Positions 22,401-33,469 of a stretch of 64,000 nucleotides of DNA are shown piece by piece. Numbering within the stretch: position 1 is the first letter of the stretch; every line of letters starts with the position of its first letter. Source of the stretch: Trachythela sp. YZ-2020 (taxonomy: Eukaryota; Cnidaria; Anthozoa; Malacalcyonacea; Clavulariidae); NCBI GenBank assembly GCA_016169945.1, contig JADLSH010000184.1, positions 3,348,001 to 3,412,000 of the forward strand, read 5' to 3'. Both the position numbers and the translations under genes were made by a program. The notes below the pieces were generated by a model. It was not told where the DNA came from. It did no database searches and saw nothing but the letters and a program-made list of their open reading frames with translations.

Positions 22401-22626
22401 TCACACTTCCATAGACGCAGAGAAGTCAAACTTGCACACTAAGACATTGCCTGTCCAAGACTTAGAAGCCAGTAAACATTTCAAATTTGTCCCTGGCTTA
22501 AAGCTAAGCTACCTTTAAGGACAATTTTTCCCCGAGCATAGGACGAAAACCTTAAAGGCCAGTATGAAGCGGAAGTCCAAAATGGGACCACAAGCGTCCC
22601 TTTCCACTGGTTTTGATACATAAAAT

Positions 22627-23359
22627 TCAAACTCTTGCTGCGATAGTTACTGGTGGCACGACTAGACAGTTTTCGTTAGACCAATCCTGGTAAAACGCAT
22701 CTACCCCTGCAGTACCAGGGTTCCAGTATCTGGAGAATAACTTTTTAACTTTAGCATTCCTGTAACTTGCAAAACAATCGAGCGTATGGGGGCCGAAAAG
22801 AGCCTCTAACTGCTGAAAAGTATCGGCCGTAAGTTCCCATGCAATCGTCATAGTCAGTGAATTTGCTAATATAGTCCGCTTGAGTGTTTGTGATCTAGGT
22901 ATCCATTGAATGTCTAACTGAATCCCGCCTTGTAAACACCTAGAAAAAATGTCGATTGCCAATTTGTGACAATCTAACCGCATACTGCCAACCTGAGCAA
23001 TCTTCATGGCAGACTGACTATCAGTAAACCATTTAACACTGCAACCCTTGAGAATCGGTGCAAAGGACGCAATACCAAATTGAATAGCAAGGAGCTCATG
23101 ATAGCTAGAACTAGTAACCGCCTCTTGTTGTGTAAATATACGGTGAGCAATACTCTCTGTGCCTAGAATTAGTCGCACATGCATCGGAATAAACAATTTT
23201 TTTCGTATCACAAAACTGTTGACAGACTCTCACATTTTGCACTTCGATGTTGTCTTGCCAAAACTTAAGCTCGAGTAAGCAATATTGATCAAGAACAAAA
23301 GGGGTGTCCCACGTGTCCATATTAGCTATAGACATCTGACAATGTCTTGACATAAATAC
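22627..23359 (-). pseudogene. DIRS-like RNase H / connection region
   Basis: Reads WDTPFVLDQYCLLELKFWQD, KIVYSDACATN, then in another frame YHELLAIQFGIASFAPIL, VKWFTDSQSAMKI, PHTLDCFASYRNAKV and RYWNPGTAGVDAFYQDWS. The Asp, Glu and Asp residues expected for RNase H (SDA, HELLA, TDSQ) are visible. A frameshift near 23200 separates the parts. Sequence continues degenerately to about 22.4 kb. Confidence 0.75.
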
Positions 23360-24340
23360 GAGCTAAATTCCCCGTGACGGGCCCTGTAGAAATTATCCTT
23401 CCTACAACGGCTGCTAGAGTCCTAGCGCTAACTTCTTCCTGTTTGGTGACATCGTGTAAATTTTCAAGCAATGTTTCTATGCGCTATGATAGAAATAGTG
23501 CCTAAAACACCGTTCCATTGTAGGCCCAGCCAACAAATTATTTGTGTGGGTTCCCAAACTGATTTTTCTTCATTTGGAAGAAAACCGGTTCTGAAAACTG
23601 TACGTTTGTGCAGTTTCCTGGGAAATTTCCTGGGAATTTTCCATGTCTAACCCATCATCTAAGAAAATTGTAATATTTATGCCTTGTGAACGCCAGTGCT
23701 GTGTCAAAGGACGAACCAGTTTAGTAAAAATATATGGCGCTGAGGAGAGGCCGAATGGCAACACTGTAAACATGTAGAAATCTTCTCCCCAGAACTCAAA
23801 GGCCAAGAGAAACCCAGAAAACGCTGATGCTCAGGAAAAATATCAAGGTGGCGGTACCCACTCTTGAGATCAAATTTGTGAAATACTTCCCCTTGCCGAA
23901 ATAATTCATAGCTGTACGCCAATCTTCAAATTTGATTTTTTGTTTGTATATATGCTTGCTAACATAACGTAGATCTAATATCAGACGTTTTTTGTCCTTG
24001 TTAACAGAAACTGACAATGGACTAATTACGAGAAGATTTTCCTCGGTCGTTTTGGTAATGCGCCCGGTGAGCAATAATTCTTGAACGGATTTTGTTACAA
24101 ATCTCCATGAGCGTGAGCGGAGTGATTATTCGGAAAGATAGCCCTCACGGGGGTTTGGTAAAATGGTATCTTATAACCGTCAGTTATGCACCGTATAATG
24201 AAGCTTGGCGCCTTAATTTTTACCCAGAAATCCACATGTGCCTTCAGCCGGCCCTTTACTTGGACCGAATTAGGATTGAAACTGTTTTCACCTTTTAAAC
24301 AGCCAAATTCAGGGAAAAGTTGTCTCATCTCGGCAATATC
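23360..24340 (-). pseudogene. DIRS-like reverse transcriptase, frameshifted
   Basis: Successive frames give LFPEFGCLKGENSFNPNS, KIPFYQTPV, SVSVNKDKKRLILDLRYVSK, then (shifted) FHKFDLKSGYRHLDIFPEHQ and (shifted again) FEFWGEDFYMFTVLPFGLSS and NITIFLDDGLD. Motif A (FDLKSGY), motif B region (LPFGLSSAPYIFTK) and the catalytic LDDG are present. Frame changes fall near 24097, 23880 and 23806. Confidence 0.75.
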
Positions 24341-24396
24341 CTCATGTCCGTCTGCCATCCATTCCTCATCCACATAATTTTCTGCTGTCTCTATGG

Positions 24397-24559
24397 GCTC
24401 CTCATGTTTTCTTTTGCGACTCCCCCCAGTATGGTGGTCTTGTTGGTGCGCAGGACTGGGCTTGGTAGGAGGTACTGTTGAATTTTGAGCATTTCTCAGC
24501 CCAATGTCCCCTCTTCCCACATCTGAAGCAGAGGTCGTTTGCACTAGGAAATCGACGGC
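24397..24559 (-). CDS. Gag zinc-knuckle exon
   Basis: After a strong acceptor (T-rich tract, TTTTTCAG at 24560) the frame reads GRRFPSANDLCFRCGKRGH with a complete CX2CX4HX4C zinc knuckle (CFRCGKRGHWAEKC). It ends at a TGA near 24397. Splicing to 24913 restores one frame across the junction. Zinc knuckles of this type bind nucleic acid in retroelement gag proteins. Confidence 0.65.
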
Positions 24560-24912
24560 CTGAAAAACAAACAAAAAAATGGACCAGCCCAAATTCTTAG
24601 GTACCATGTACAGTATAGTAGAACGAAAACCATTTGCTTCGCACGCTTGTGTTTATACTCTCAGGATATGCAAATTCCTTTGCATGACTGGCTTTCTACG
24701 TTACTTCCGGTGGAAAATATATTTTCCTTCTACTGACTACGTGCATGCGAAGGAAAAACATTTTCCTCCTACATTCACTGAGAAACTACTCAACACACAT
24801 AAATACATGGTAGGCTGCGTGTACACACTTGCCTACCATACTGATCTACCAAAGAAAGGGCTAATGCCTAGTTAATTGCAATAGTATTAAATACTATAAA
24901 TTGTATATTCAC
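24560..24912 (-). other. Intron in the gag-like gene, carrying a dispersed repeat
   Basis: GT...AG interval between the two gag exons, phase 1. It contains a full copy of the dispersed repeat also seen at 19937-20060 and 25557-25660. The intron may therefore have grown, or arisen, by insertion of that repeat. Confidence 0.55.
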
Positions 24913-25487
24913 CTCGAAAAAACTGTTTGTCATCAGAATCAAACCGACTAGGGCTAGGCCTAGAAGTAGCAGCCGATGCATAACGGCGTGACTTGACTCT
25001 TTCGTTTGCCACTTTTGACTTCTTACGGAGGGCTGTTGTTTGAGCTTTCCGGATCCTTTTCTCGTCCTCAGAGTCGCTTGTCAATTCTTCTGCTTCATAC
25101 TCTTTTACAACCAACCAAGCGGCCTCGCTCTTGTCGGCGAGTTTTATTTTCTTCTGACGCTGTCGTAGCGAACCCAGTGCACTTTCCAATTTGTCCAAGG
25201 CGTTCAGAGTATCCTTCTTGTTTAATATAACTGCCGTTTCTTCTAACAAGTCTTGATTCTCCACGTTAAACAAGAATTTATTTTTGTTCCCAGCGAACTT
25301 TAGACTTTGCCCTTCGGCTTGTCGTTCGATTTTCTTTGAACGCCCCGATGCTTGTGAAGATAAGTTCGTCGTTAGGCTCTCAACTTTCCGATCCAGATAC
25401 TGCTTGAACCTTTCAAAAACCTGCTCTGTAACTTCGCTATTATCTACGCGTGCGGTGGTTGAAGTATGACCACTTTCATCTCCGGAC
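24913..25487 (-). CDS. Gag-like exon of the DIRS-like element
   Basis: Open across about 190 codons, from an acceptor (TATTTTTAAG) at 25488 to a donor GTGAAT at 24912. It contains SLKFAGNKNKFLFNVENQ, a motif of DIRS-type gag proteins, then a charged coiled-coil-like region and a Ser/Arg-rich C-terminus (SRPSPSRFDSDDKQFF). The frame reaches the donor in phase 1 and matches the next exon. A true start upstream of 25487 is not seen, so a first exon is probably missing or elsewhere. Confidence 0.6.
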
Positions 25488-25556
25488 CTTAAAAATAAAT
25501 AAATAAATAAGCTTCTGTTTGTAGTGTGTGGCTAGTGTTACACGTGATGAAGCTCA

Positions 25557-25660
25557 TGCTTCGCACGCTTGTGTCTATACTCTCTGGATATGCAAATTCC
25601 TTTGCATGACTGGCTTTCTACGTTACTTCCGGTGGAAAATATATTATATAGGTTCTCTGA
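25557..25660. repeat. Dispersed repeat copy, 5' half
   Basis: CTTCGCACGCTTGTGT, GGATATGCAAATTCC and CTACGTTACTTCCGGTGG match 24638-24720. The right half found at 24725-24840 is absent here. Confidence 0.8.
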
Positions 25661-26650
25661 AATTTGTCCTTTTGGAAGCTGAGATTCAGGAACCGCGGAA
25701 CCTATTTAGGGGTGGCTTGGGGGGAGGCAGGTAGTTTTTATCGTTATGCTGCAAAAATTGGGTAGGGCCATGACCACCTTGGCTTGGGCTCCGCTGGCTT
25801 TGGGGGTGGGTGTCCAGAAAATGAAGTACTTACCTAGAATGTTCTGATTTAACTGACCTAACTATCGCGAGCGCTTTCTTGTTTGGTCGGAAACACTGAG
25901 CTATATTATATTACTGGAGGGAGTACTCGGGGCCAAAATGTGTCGCTACAACCGAAACTTTTTTTCTGTCGGAAAGGTAGGAGCGCACGTCCTCCAGTTA
26001 TTATGCAGCTCAGTGGTTGGACAGAACGAATAGAGGTTTTGCGCCACCACGTCACTAAATTCTAAACGTACAACCTTAAAGCTGGCTGTTCAACATGTTT
26101 TGAATGTCATTATAACAAGTATTCTGATAAATTTCAAGCCGATACAATTATTCCCTCGGGGATTATTTTAATAACAATTATTCAAACCTTAAAAGGTTTG
26201 AATAATTCTTATTGCTGACGTCAGCATTATTTTCAAACGCCGTTAAAAGCCAAGTTTTTTTCCAAACCTAACGCAAGGAACTCAATTTAGCTTTTAAAAG
26301 CAATATATAGTATCATAGTAAACAGAATGTGGAGATGTGTATTAAAACCAGTGATTAAAACACGTCTTTCCTGGGACATTTGTTTTTTGGCGGCCATTTT
26401 AGATGGCAGATGGATGCCATGCGTTCAGGTTGTTGAGTTGGAGAGGGACCATTCCGGTAGTTGAAAAATAGAAATTGAAGGCAATAACTTATTCACTCGG
26501 ACCAAAAAAAAATTGCACTGGCCATATTTTGATCCCTGGTTAGCTGTGATTATTTTTGTAACGCTCAAAGTTTATAACATTACAAATTTCATTAAAAGAG
26601 ACAATCTATCTTCTAGTGTCACCTGGAAAAAGTTGTTATACAATGATAGT
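25661..26650. other. Non-coding region with one perfect hairpin
   Basis: Nothing gene-like is recognised. A perfect 15-bp stem with a 2-base loop (AATTATTCAAACCTT and its complement) lies at 26176-26207. Confidence 0.5.
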
Positions 26651-26658
26651 TTGGAAAT

Positions 26659-26795
26659 GCTCCTTTGAGGATGTGGTGCTTCTTCAAACGCAATACGACA
26701 GATTGACCATTTCCAACGGTTACCTCTTCGTATTCGCCTATCCAAAATCCCACGCGTACATGACCGTTAGGAACCTGACGAACTGGTGCATGGCA
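26659..26795 (-). pseudogene. CTHRC1-like C-terminal exon fragment
   Basis: The minus strand reads QVPNGHVRVGFWIGEYEEV and then VGNGQSVVLRLKKHHI, against QVPKGHVRVGFWIGKC and SRIVIEEVPPPQ in the intact copies. The Cys after WIGK is lost and the end is altered; the upstream half of the exon is missing. It marks an older member of the CTHRC cluster on its downstream side. Confidence 0.8.
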
Positions 26796-27415
26796 ACGAC
26801 CTTATTGCGTCGCCGCCATGTTGGATTAACTTGGCAAATAATTTGATAAAGTGAATGGGACGCATGAAGAACTGATTGGAATATTGAATAGAATATAGAG
26901 AGACAAAATAATATTCCGCCCACTGGCTTTAAACATAGAGAGAGCCTACCAACATAGAGAGAGCCAACCAAATTAAACAATGGTTGCATTCACTCAGCAA
27001 TTTACCTGCATTTCAGAGCTCTATAAACTATTCCTTAACCCAAGCACACACTGGAGCTATCTGCCATGCAAAATCTCCGTTTTGTTGCACATTCGGTAAG
27101 CAGAAAACTCCTGTCTACGGTAAGTGTCCTGAAAGTGTGCCGGTATACTTTCGTACGTTTTTCGTCATTCGTGGCCTGTCAGATATATATTCAAAGTGTT
27201 TGCAGTGTGTGGGACAAGTAAGCTATCTGCTTACAGCCATATTCATGTCATGAGAGCACATGCGTAACAGACAGAGACTAGATAGATATTAAAATCTCAT
27301 GATAAATATTCAAAATTTATAAATAATATTAACATGTCAATCTTCTGCGCCTTCGCTTTAAAGAATAGCATAAAGCAGATAACTTAGAAAGCAGAATAGC
27401 TTAAAGCAGAGAACT
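26796..27415. other. Unassigned stretch
   Basis: Short direct repeats such as CATAGAGAGAGCC near 26934-26966 and AGAATAGC-TAAAGCAGA near 27362-27410. No gene is recognised. Confidence 0.35.
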
Positions 27416-28315
27416 TCTGCCACGCGTGCCAAAATATATTCAACATGTTGAATATTTGTCGTATACGAAAAAATGTACGAAAGTGCACCGAAATTACGGG
27501 ACTTTTTGCTAACGGAATCGGTCTGAACGAGATTTTGCCTTTTGGTAAGCAGATACCTAACTCTGTAGTGCATGTGCGCCGAGCTTTAAGGTATGTTTAC
27601 ACGCTGCGATTTGTTGGGCCGATTTCAGATGCACTGCACAGATGTAAACGTGATCATGACGTCATCAACAACATTCATATATTATAGAGCAGCTAATTAA
27701 TGATTCAAGTGAATGCTGCCCCATTGGTAAAATCAAACTTAAACCACCAATAAGAGCGCTTGAAATATCTTAAAGCACTATAATAATGGCCTCACGCATG
27801 TAACACGTACGGCATATGATAGAATTAAACTAACAATATTTTAGAAAAAACATGATTGAATAATTGAAATCCCACGGGGAGTTTTAGACGTCGTTCTCGC
27901 TCTGTTTACAACGGCAAACTACAGATTTTTAGGTTTTGTGTGCATTTAAACAACTGTATTTCAAACCGCGAGAGGTGGTACTCAGCAAAATTGCTCAGTG
28001 GAACTCATTTCAAGAATACAGCCCCTGTCTTCATGCAAACTGTATTAAATTCATGCGATATATATATGGACAATACACGACATGCTTACCTGCATTCACA
28101 ATTATTTATTTGAAATATTTTGTTATTGTCCGTTGTCGTCGCGTTGCTGCCCATCTATGTCAATGTGGACACTATAATAGTGGTCTACAAATAGTGGGCT
28201 CGCCAAGAGACTCGAATATTGTTTAACCTTTAATATTGAAAAATATTCAAAAAAGATATTAAAGAAATTGTCGTATTTCTTTTAACAGAAAATACGACCA
28301 TATTGTCAATATATG

Positions 28316-28575
28316 TAATTCTTTAGAGCCCTTCTTAAAACCTTCATTGAATTCTATTCCAGGGATCATTCTAATCATATCAAAATAGGATGGTTGCCAT
28401 TGACCATAACACCAAATAATAGGCTGAGGTGGTAGACTTATAGTTTTCTGGGCATTCTATAACAGAGTTTTTACCCATTCAGTCTTGCCACTTTGTGTAC
28501 ATCCTGCTACGATACAAGTAAAGGGGTGTTACAAAACTGTAGATCCATTAACCGTAAACTTTTGTTGTCCAAGAT
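28316..28575 (-). pseudogene. X1: broken copy of the X candidate 3' exon
   Basis: Homolog of 54486-54836. The codon for Cys in WQDCMG is TGA here, and one extra base in the stretch for ECPETI shifts the frame. The upstream signal-peptide ATG of the X2 block is also absent in this copy (near 31220). X1 is therefore dead. Confidence 0.6.
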
Positions 28576-28689
28576 TACGATTTTTATTTGCATCGCACTC
28601 ATAGGACATGCTTACTCTTTAAGAATCACAATAAAATGATTTGAAGCAAGGGTGATGATATATATTTATACCAGTGACACTACATATAG

Positions 28690-28975
28690 TCCATGACTAT
28701 GACTGTAGTCTATGACTATGGCTATATATAGTCTATGACTATAGTCTATGACTATAGTCTATGACTATATATAATCCATGACCATAGTCTATGACTATGA
28801 CTATAATAATCCATGACTATGACTATAGTCCATGACTATGACTATAATCCATAACTATAGTCCATGACTATGACTGTAGTCTATGACTATGACTATGACT
28901 ATGACTATGACTATGACTATGACTATGACTATGACTATGACTATGACTATATGACTTTAGTAGAATCATACTAGT
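28690..28975. repeat. (TATGAC)n microsatellite, copy 1
   Basis: Imperfect hexamer runs of CTATGA with GTCTATGACTATAG variants. It continues after two inserted palindromic elements at 29441-29545. The homolog in the second block lies at 54905-55235. Confidence 0.9.
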
Positions 28976-29008
28976 ATACTATTGCAAATGCTGTAATTTG
29001 ATTGGCTA

Positions 29009-29048
29009 CGCTACTCGCTATCTAATTGTCGATAGATAGCGAGTAGCG
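29009..29048. repeat. 15-bp-stem palindrome
   Basis: CGCTACTCGCTATCT (29009-29023) pairs with 29034-29048 around a 10-base loop. It is absent from the second duplicate block. Confidence 0.8.
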
Positions 29049-29143
29049 AAACAGTCATCTCCTCGGCGCGATTTTTAACGAATTTATTTCAATAAATTAT
29101 GAAAAACGTTTTGAAATACTGTTTTCTTGCTGGTTTCTACTAA

Positions 29144-29250
29144 AACAATTAGATTATTCGCTTTCGATTTCTATGAGACGATAGTTCATTCGGGCTTCGC
29201 CCTCATCAACTATCACCTCATAGAAATCTTGAGCTCATAATCTAATTGTT
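29144..29250. repeat. Foldback element ending in AACAATTAGA
   Basis: AACAATTAGATTAT (29144-29157) pairs with 29237-29250, and ATTTCTATGAG with CTCATAGAAAT inside. The loop reads TTCGGGCTTCGCCCTCA. Same family design as 4726-4871 and 52119-52217. Confidence 0.75.
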
Positions 29251-29262
29251 AAATATGACTAT

Positions 29263-29440
29263 AGGCCCGTTTACATTACGCTCAATATTTGGCACGGCAT
29301 GCACGGATAAAAATGTTACCCGTGCCACTTTTACCCGTGCTGAGACTACCTATTTAGGTAGTCTCAGCACGGATAAAAATGGTACGGGTGCCATTTTTAT
29401 CCGTGCCGTGCCAATAATCGTGCGTAGTGTAAACGGGCCT
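29263..29440. mobile_element. 178-bp hAT-like MITE inside the microsatellite
   Basis: AGGCCCGTTTACATTACG at the left end is inverted as CG-GTAGTGTAAACGGGCCT at the right. The interior is also palindromic (AGACTACCTATTTAGGTAGT). Its flanks are TATGACTA repeats, so the target duplication cannot be read. The second block's microsatellite lacks it. Confidence 0.8.
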
Positions 29441-29654
29441 TATATGACTATATGACTATATGACTATATGACTATGACTATGACTATGACTATGACTATG
29501 ACTATGACTATGACTGTAGTCTATGACTATGACTATAGTCCATGAGTAGGTAAATATATAATATAGTAGAAGGTGTTAGTAGATGGAATACTCGAACGGA
29601 ATTTATATACATTTTTAGACCTAGCCAGGAGCACTTGCGAAAAATGCAACTTGG

Positions 29655-29727
29655 ACCCTCTGGCAGGAATTGAATCTGTGGCCCTACGATTCCGGTGCAG
29701 CGTTCTAACCAACTGAGCTACAGAGCC
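29655..29727 (-). repeat. tRNA-like SINE segment
   Basis: Same family as 3452-3523, with loop CCGGAAT and the TTGCGAAAAATGCAAC flank. Orthologous in position to 55350-55422. Confidence 0.7.
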
Positions 29728-29778
29728 CAGTTGCTGAGCATTATCCATACAATATTACGTTGTTGGTCGTCGAGAGGT

Positions 29779-30093
29779 ATGACTAATCTTCCTAAACACA
29801 GCCCATTTATACAGCTCCTATGCATTTCTCATCCAACTCAACAACAAGCTCTGTTGAGTTCTGCATCGCAAAGACCGATTCGGTTTCTATGTAATTGTGT
29901 GGAAAATTTGATGGACCTCACACTTCCTAAACAAACAATAAACAAACTTAAACCTTATAGACACGATATTAGTAATCTAGCCAATCAAAATAGAAGTGTT
30001 GAAGCAAAAAGGCAAATACTTGTTCAGCGCGGAAATGTTTTTCTAAGATTGATGCCTGGCCCAATCTTAGAAGGACTTGCAGAATTAGTATAG
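29779..30093 (+). CDS. 104-aa ORF, possible Maverick/adintovirus-like small protein
   Basis: ATG at 29779, stop at 30093. The layout resembles a short basic protein I associate with Maverick/Polinton- or adintovirus-type elements in invertebrate genomes: an N-terminal PKHSPFIQLL, QQQALLSSAS, a Cys pair in LCNCVEN, Asn/Lys-rich middle and KRQILVQRGNVFLRL. That link is from memory and uncertain. The paralog at 55474-55788 has exactly the same length, about a dozen amino-acid changes, and no stop or indel. It sits 50 bp from the tRNA-like SINE in both copies. No other capsid or polymerase genes are near, so if viral it is a lone fragment. Confidence 0.5.
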   Translation: MTNLPKHSPFIQLLCISHPTQQQALLSSASQRPIRFLCNCVENLMDLTLPKQTINKLKPYRHDISNLANQNRSVEAKRQILVQRGNVFLRLMPGPILEGLAELV

Positions 30094-32333
30094 AATAGTC
30101 AGCATGGTCGTCCCAGAAAGAAACACTTCACTATACATACGAATCTATTCTAGTAATTAAGAGTTTATCAATCGAAATGTTTACGACAACAAAGCCGTTA
30201 ATTTTGCACACAAAATATGCTGAACTCAGCACAATTCGCCTTGCCTGATCTTGTTATGTGACGTCATTACATACTAAGTTGAGAGGTCTCAAAGGAGTAA
30301 GACCAACAATGTTTATGTTAATTACGTAGTTCGCCTCATACGCTGATGATGTTTGAATATTCAATGATACTCCCCCTCATATGTTATTGATGTTTGAATA
30401 TTTAATGACGATGCTCTCCCTCATGCTCCTCCTCGAAAAAGGGAATCAAAAACTACCTACGTTACTATTTAGGTTTGTACAACGTGACGATGTGATTTTT
30501 TACGATATTTCACCTAATCCCATGATTTCGTAATGCAGCAGATATTATAATATGTCACGCTCACGCGTGGAAACCACGCGCTTAGCATAGCTATGAAAAA
30601 ATGGAGTTTTCAGCGTTTTGTCCACAAATAATTCGTGCTTTTATTGAAGATTTATATGTAACTTTTAATAATCCAAAAAATAAAGTACTCAAATATAGAT
30701 TCAAAAGGACATTAGCTGAACTCATGAGAAAAATAAAACATTGTATTCACATAGTTATTTGGCAAGTAAAAAATAGTTTGTTGCTTAAAATCACTGTTAA
30801 AGGTGGACCACAAAAATAGCAGGAAGTAAGATGTACGGGTCACTGGAGGGAGAATTGCTGCGGTGGTAACCGACGATAACCTCGCAATGACTATAAATTA
30901 TAAACAAAAAAGCAGTAAGACGAACATTGTCACTGTTCGTACAAACTATGACACTGATATTTATATATTGGTAGATATATTGGCCAATCTTTTAACATGA
31001 GAAAATAATACAGTATCAGTTTAACTAAAATTTTGATCACCTAAAGGCGCATGCGCCTGTATCCGGAGTCTATCCGGGGGCCAATATGCGGGCCAATATT
31101 TAGGATGATATTAAGTCCGATCGAAAAAAAACGCTATATTCTTCCACGTTTCGAAGATACCTTGATACAAAGATACAAGTTGAACCAAACAGAAACATAA
31201 GATAAACACTTTAGAATAGATAGAACTGCAGCTTAGCTGGAGATTGGAATAGAGTGAGGCTTTGCTCGAAACTGGGCAATTAACAATGTCAACGAGTGTG
31301 TGCCTAGTTAATGAAACAACATTTATTTTACTAGTCTGCTAAAATCCAAGCATGGTAATTGCTGCGAAAACAATTCTTATTGTTTTCTCAAACAAATTTT
31401 GTTAAACGTTTGGATTTTTCAATGAAAACTCACTTAACCTGCCATTGAAATGTAAACAATACTTGGAGTACGCATGCAACCTCGTATGCAACATTCTATA
31501 ATCATTAAGTTTTATAAACCTTCTTCAACACTTTATCGTTGTCCTGACACAACGGTTATAGACCTCATACACTTATATTAAGCAATGAACAGTTGCAGAA
31601 ATTATGCGTTTAAGGACAGAAACTGGAGTTCATTATTCTTTTTTAGTATTGAGTAGCAGTTCGTTTTTAAGTTGTCTTCCAGATGTCCAGCATAGGCCTA
31701 ATTAAATTTGGGGCAATGTCAATATTGTCTAATGTTGCCTAATGTCGAAATTCATCGCGGCGACATCGGCCCCTAATGTTGGCCTCTACATGTATCAGCT
31801 CATTTTAAGGTTAACTGCAGTTGGTCTATAAATGTCAATAAATGGCTAAACACCAACCTAAAATGAACATGTTTTAGTTGCTTGTTTACAGTAAATAAAA
31901 GTGATCAGTATTTGTGACTCGCTCTTTAGACAATATATATTACTTAGTTTTATTTTTGTGTTTCGTTGTCAAAATCAACAAATAACAAAACATGTTTATT
32001 TGCCATTATATATAGATTGCTAGTTCGTTTCATAAAGTATATCATAAACTGGAGATCGTTCATTATTGTGATTTCAAAACATCTGAAAGTACGTGAAAAC
32101 ACTCAACCTGCCTCTTGTTTTTCAGCACACTCGTTTTTTTCAAAGCGCCATTTGCTGTAATGCCAAAATAGATCAAATCAATTTAAGTGACTGGGACGCG
32201 TGGAGACGAGTGATGTATCGAAAACACTACAAAGAAAAGAGATTCAGTCCACAGGATTTACACTGGATCCGGAAATTGTTACAATGTTAATTCATGAAAA
32301 GGGCCTAATCACATTAAAGAATGGTGCCATCCA
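30094..32333. other. Rest of X1 block, no intact gene
   Basis: The homolog of the X2 middle region lies at about 30800-30965 (minus). It keeps the VCTN-DNVRLTA and HCEV-VGYHRSNSPSSDP frame with a 6-base in-frame difference. The homolog of the signal-peptide exon at 31150-31220 has lost its ATG. The rest is AT-rich and unassigned. Confidence 0.45.
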
Positions 32334-32417
32334 CTATTTCTCATTTGCTGTTTGATAGCAGGCGTAATCCAAGGGACAGAGTTAGCTTTAGTTCATTTAT
32401 ACCGAACAGGTGCATGC

Positions 32418-32696
32418 CTATTTAGAATTTCTTAAAAAAGTGATTTCCAAACAAGCCAACATGTGTTTGAGATCATCATAACAAAGAATAGTAGCCCATG
32501 GTAAATCTGAAAAATGTTTGAAGTCCCGGACTTCTCTTATAGTAGATCTAGATTTAGATAATTTCAATTTCCTTACAGCATATACTAAGCTATGGTCTGA
32601 TATGCCAAGGTGTATGACACCAGTTGACAAAATATTTTCAGGTGTATTACTCAGTATAAGATCAATTATATGGTTTGTTTTTGTTGTATAGGGCAT
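32418..32696 (-). pseudogene. LINE endonuclease fragment, unit A
   Basis: Reads IDLILSNTPENILSTGVIHL and GISDHSLVYAVRKLKL, the SDH-containing C-terminal part of a LINE APE endonuclease. Copies lie at 39677-40000 and 47163-47490. The A copy has lost flanking sequence upstream of IDLIL. Confidence 0.8.
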
Positions 32697-33469
32697 TAAA
32701 AATTAGTGATTTTTCGGACCGCTGATTAGCCAATCATATCGCGTAAACTACAGGAACTAACGCTTGCCATATAATAAGATGGCGTAACGCATGGCCCATT
32801 TATCAAGTTGAGTTTGGTAAATTTAGGAAAAGTTAAAATTGCGATCTTACAACGAAATTTTACCAAACTGCAAATTGGCAGACTGCATGAATTGGAATTA
32901 CTGAACGTTTCACAAATAGGCAAATATCATTTGGGCAAATGGTTGAAAATTCCCAAAGGTGGAAAAATGTGATTTTGAGCACTCCTTTTTCATCGGATCG
33001 CATTTATTGATCGCAATAAATCTCCCTCCGTAGGTGACGAATTAAAATCGATTTTTTTTCTGCCGTGAATGCTGAGACAATGACAACCAAGTTAAATTGG
33101 TGTATTCTGTAGTGTGGGTGTGGCCAATCACAGAATCAGAATGGGTGAATATTTGTGACGGTTGGGTGAATATTGATAAGGAAGTTTAGTTAGTTAACTA
33201 AATCACCGAGTTAGCCAAAATATACAAAGTATTTTGGTTAACTTTGATTACCATTATACTGCGTTTGCATATATGTTTAATATCATTGATAGTTTTCTAC
33301 TATACAAACTGATAAACTATATATTTTTAACATTAATAATCTAGTTTATCCCAGATCCCCCTTGTTGATGCCGATTATTGAGTTGTCCACATTGATTTCA
33401 GTCTAAAATAAAGTTGTACTAATGTTTACTAAAATTATTCTTATTAACTGCAGTAACAAGTAATCTCTT

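Larger units (their letters stand above)
22400..25487 (-). mobile_element. DIRS-like retroelement, decayed and truncated
   Basis: Minus strand, 5' to 3': gag-like exons (24913-25487 and about 24397-24559), a spacer domain, RT with LDDGL, then an RNase H region. The YDACAT and LDCFASYRNAKV, WNPGTAGVDAF stretch is characteristic of DIRS/YR-type elements. The tyrosine recombinase expected downstream is absent or beyond recognition left of 22.4 kb. Several frameshifts break RT and RNase H. Confidence 0.7.
27416..32333. repeat. Segmental duplication, copy 1 (X1 block)
   Basis: Collinear with 53520-57919 over about 4.5 kb, with many substitutions and indels. It spans candidate X exons, a TATGAC microsatellite, a tRNA-like SINE, the 104-codon ORF and the sequence ending ...CCATCCAC. 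Copy 1 alone carries a foldback and a hAT-like MITE within the microsatellite. Confidence 0.9.
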
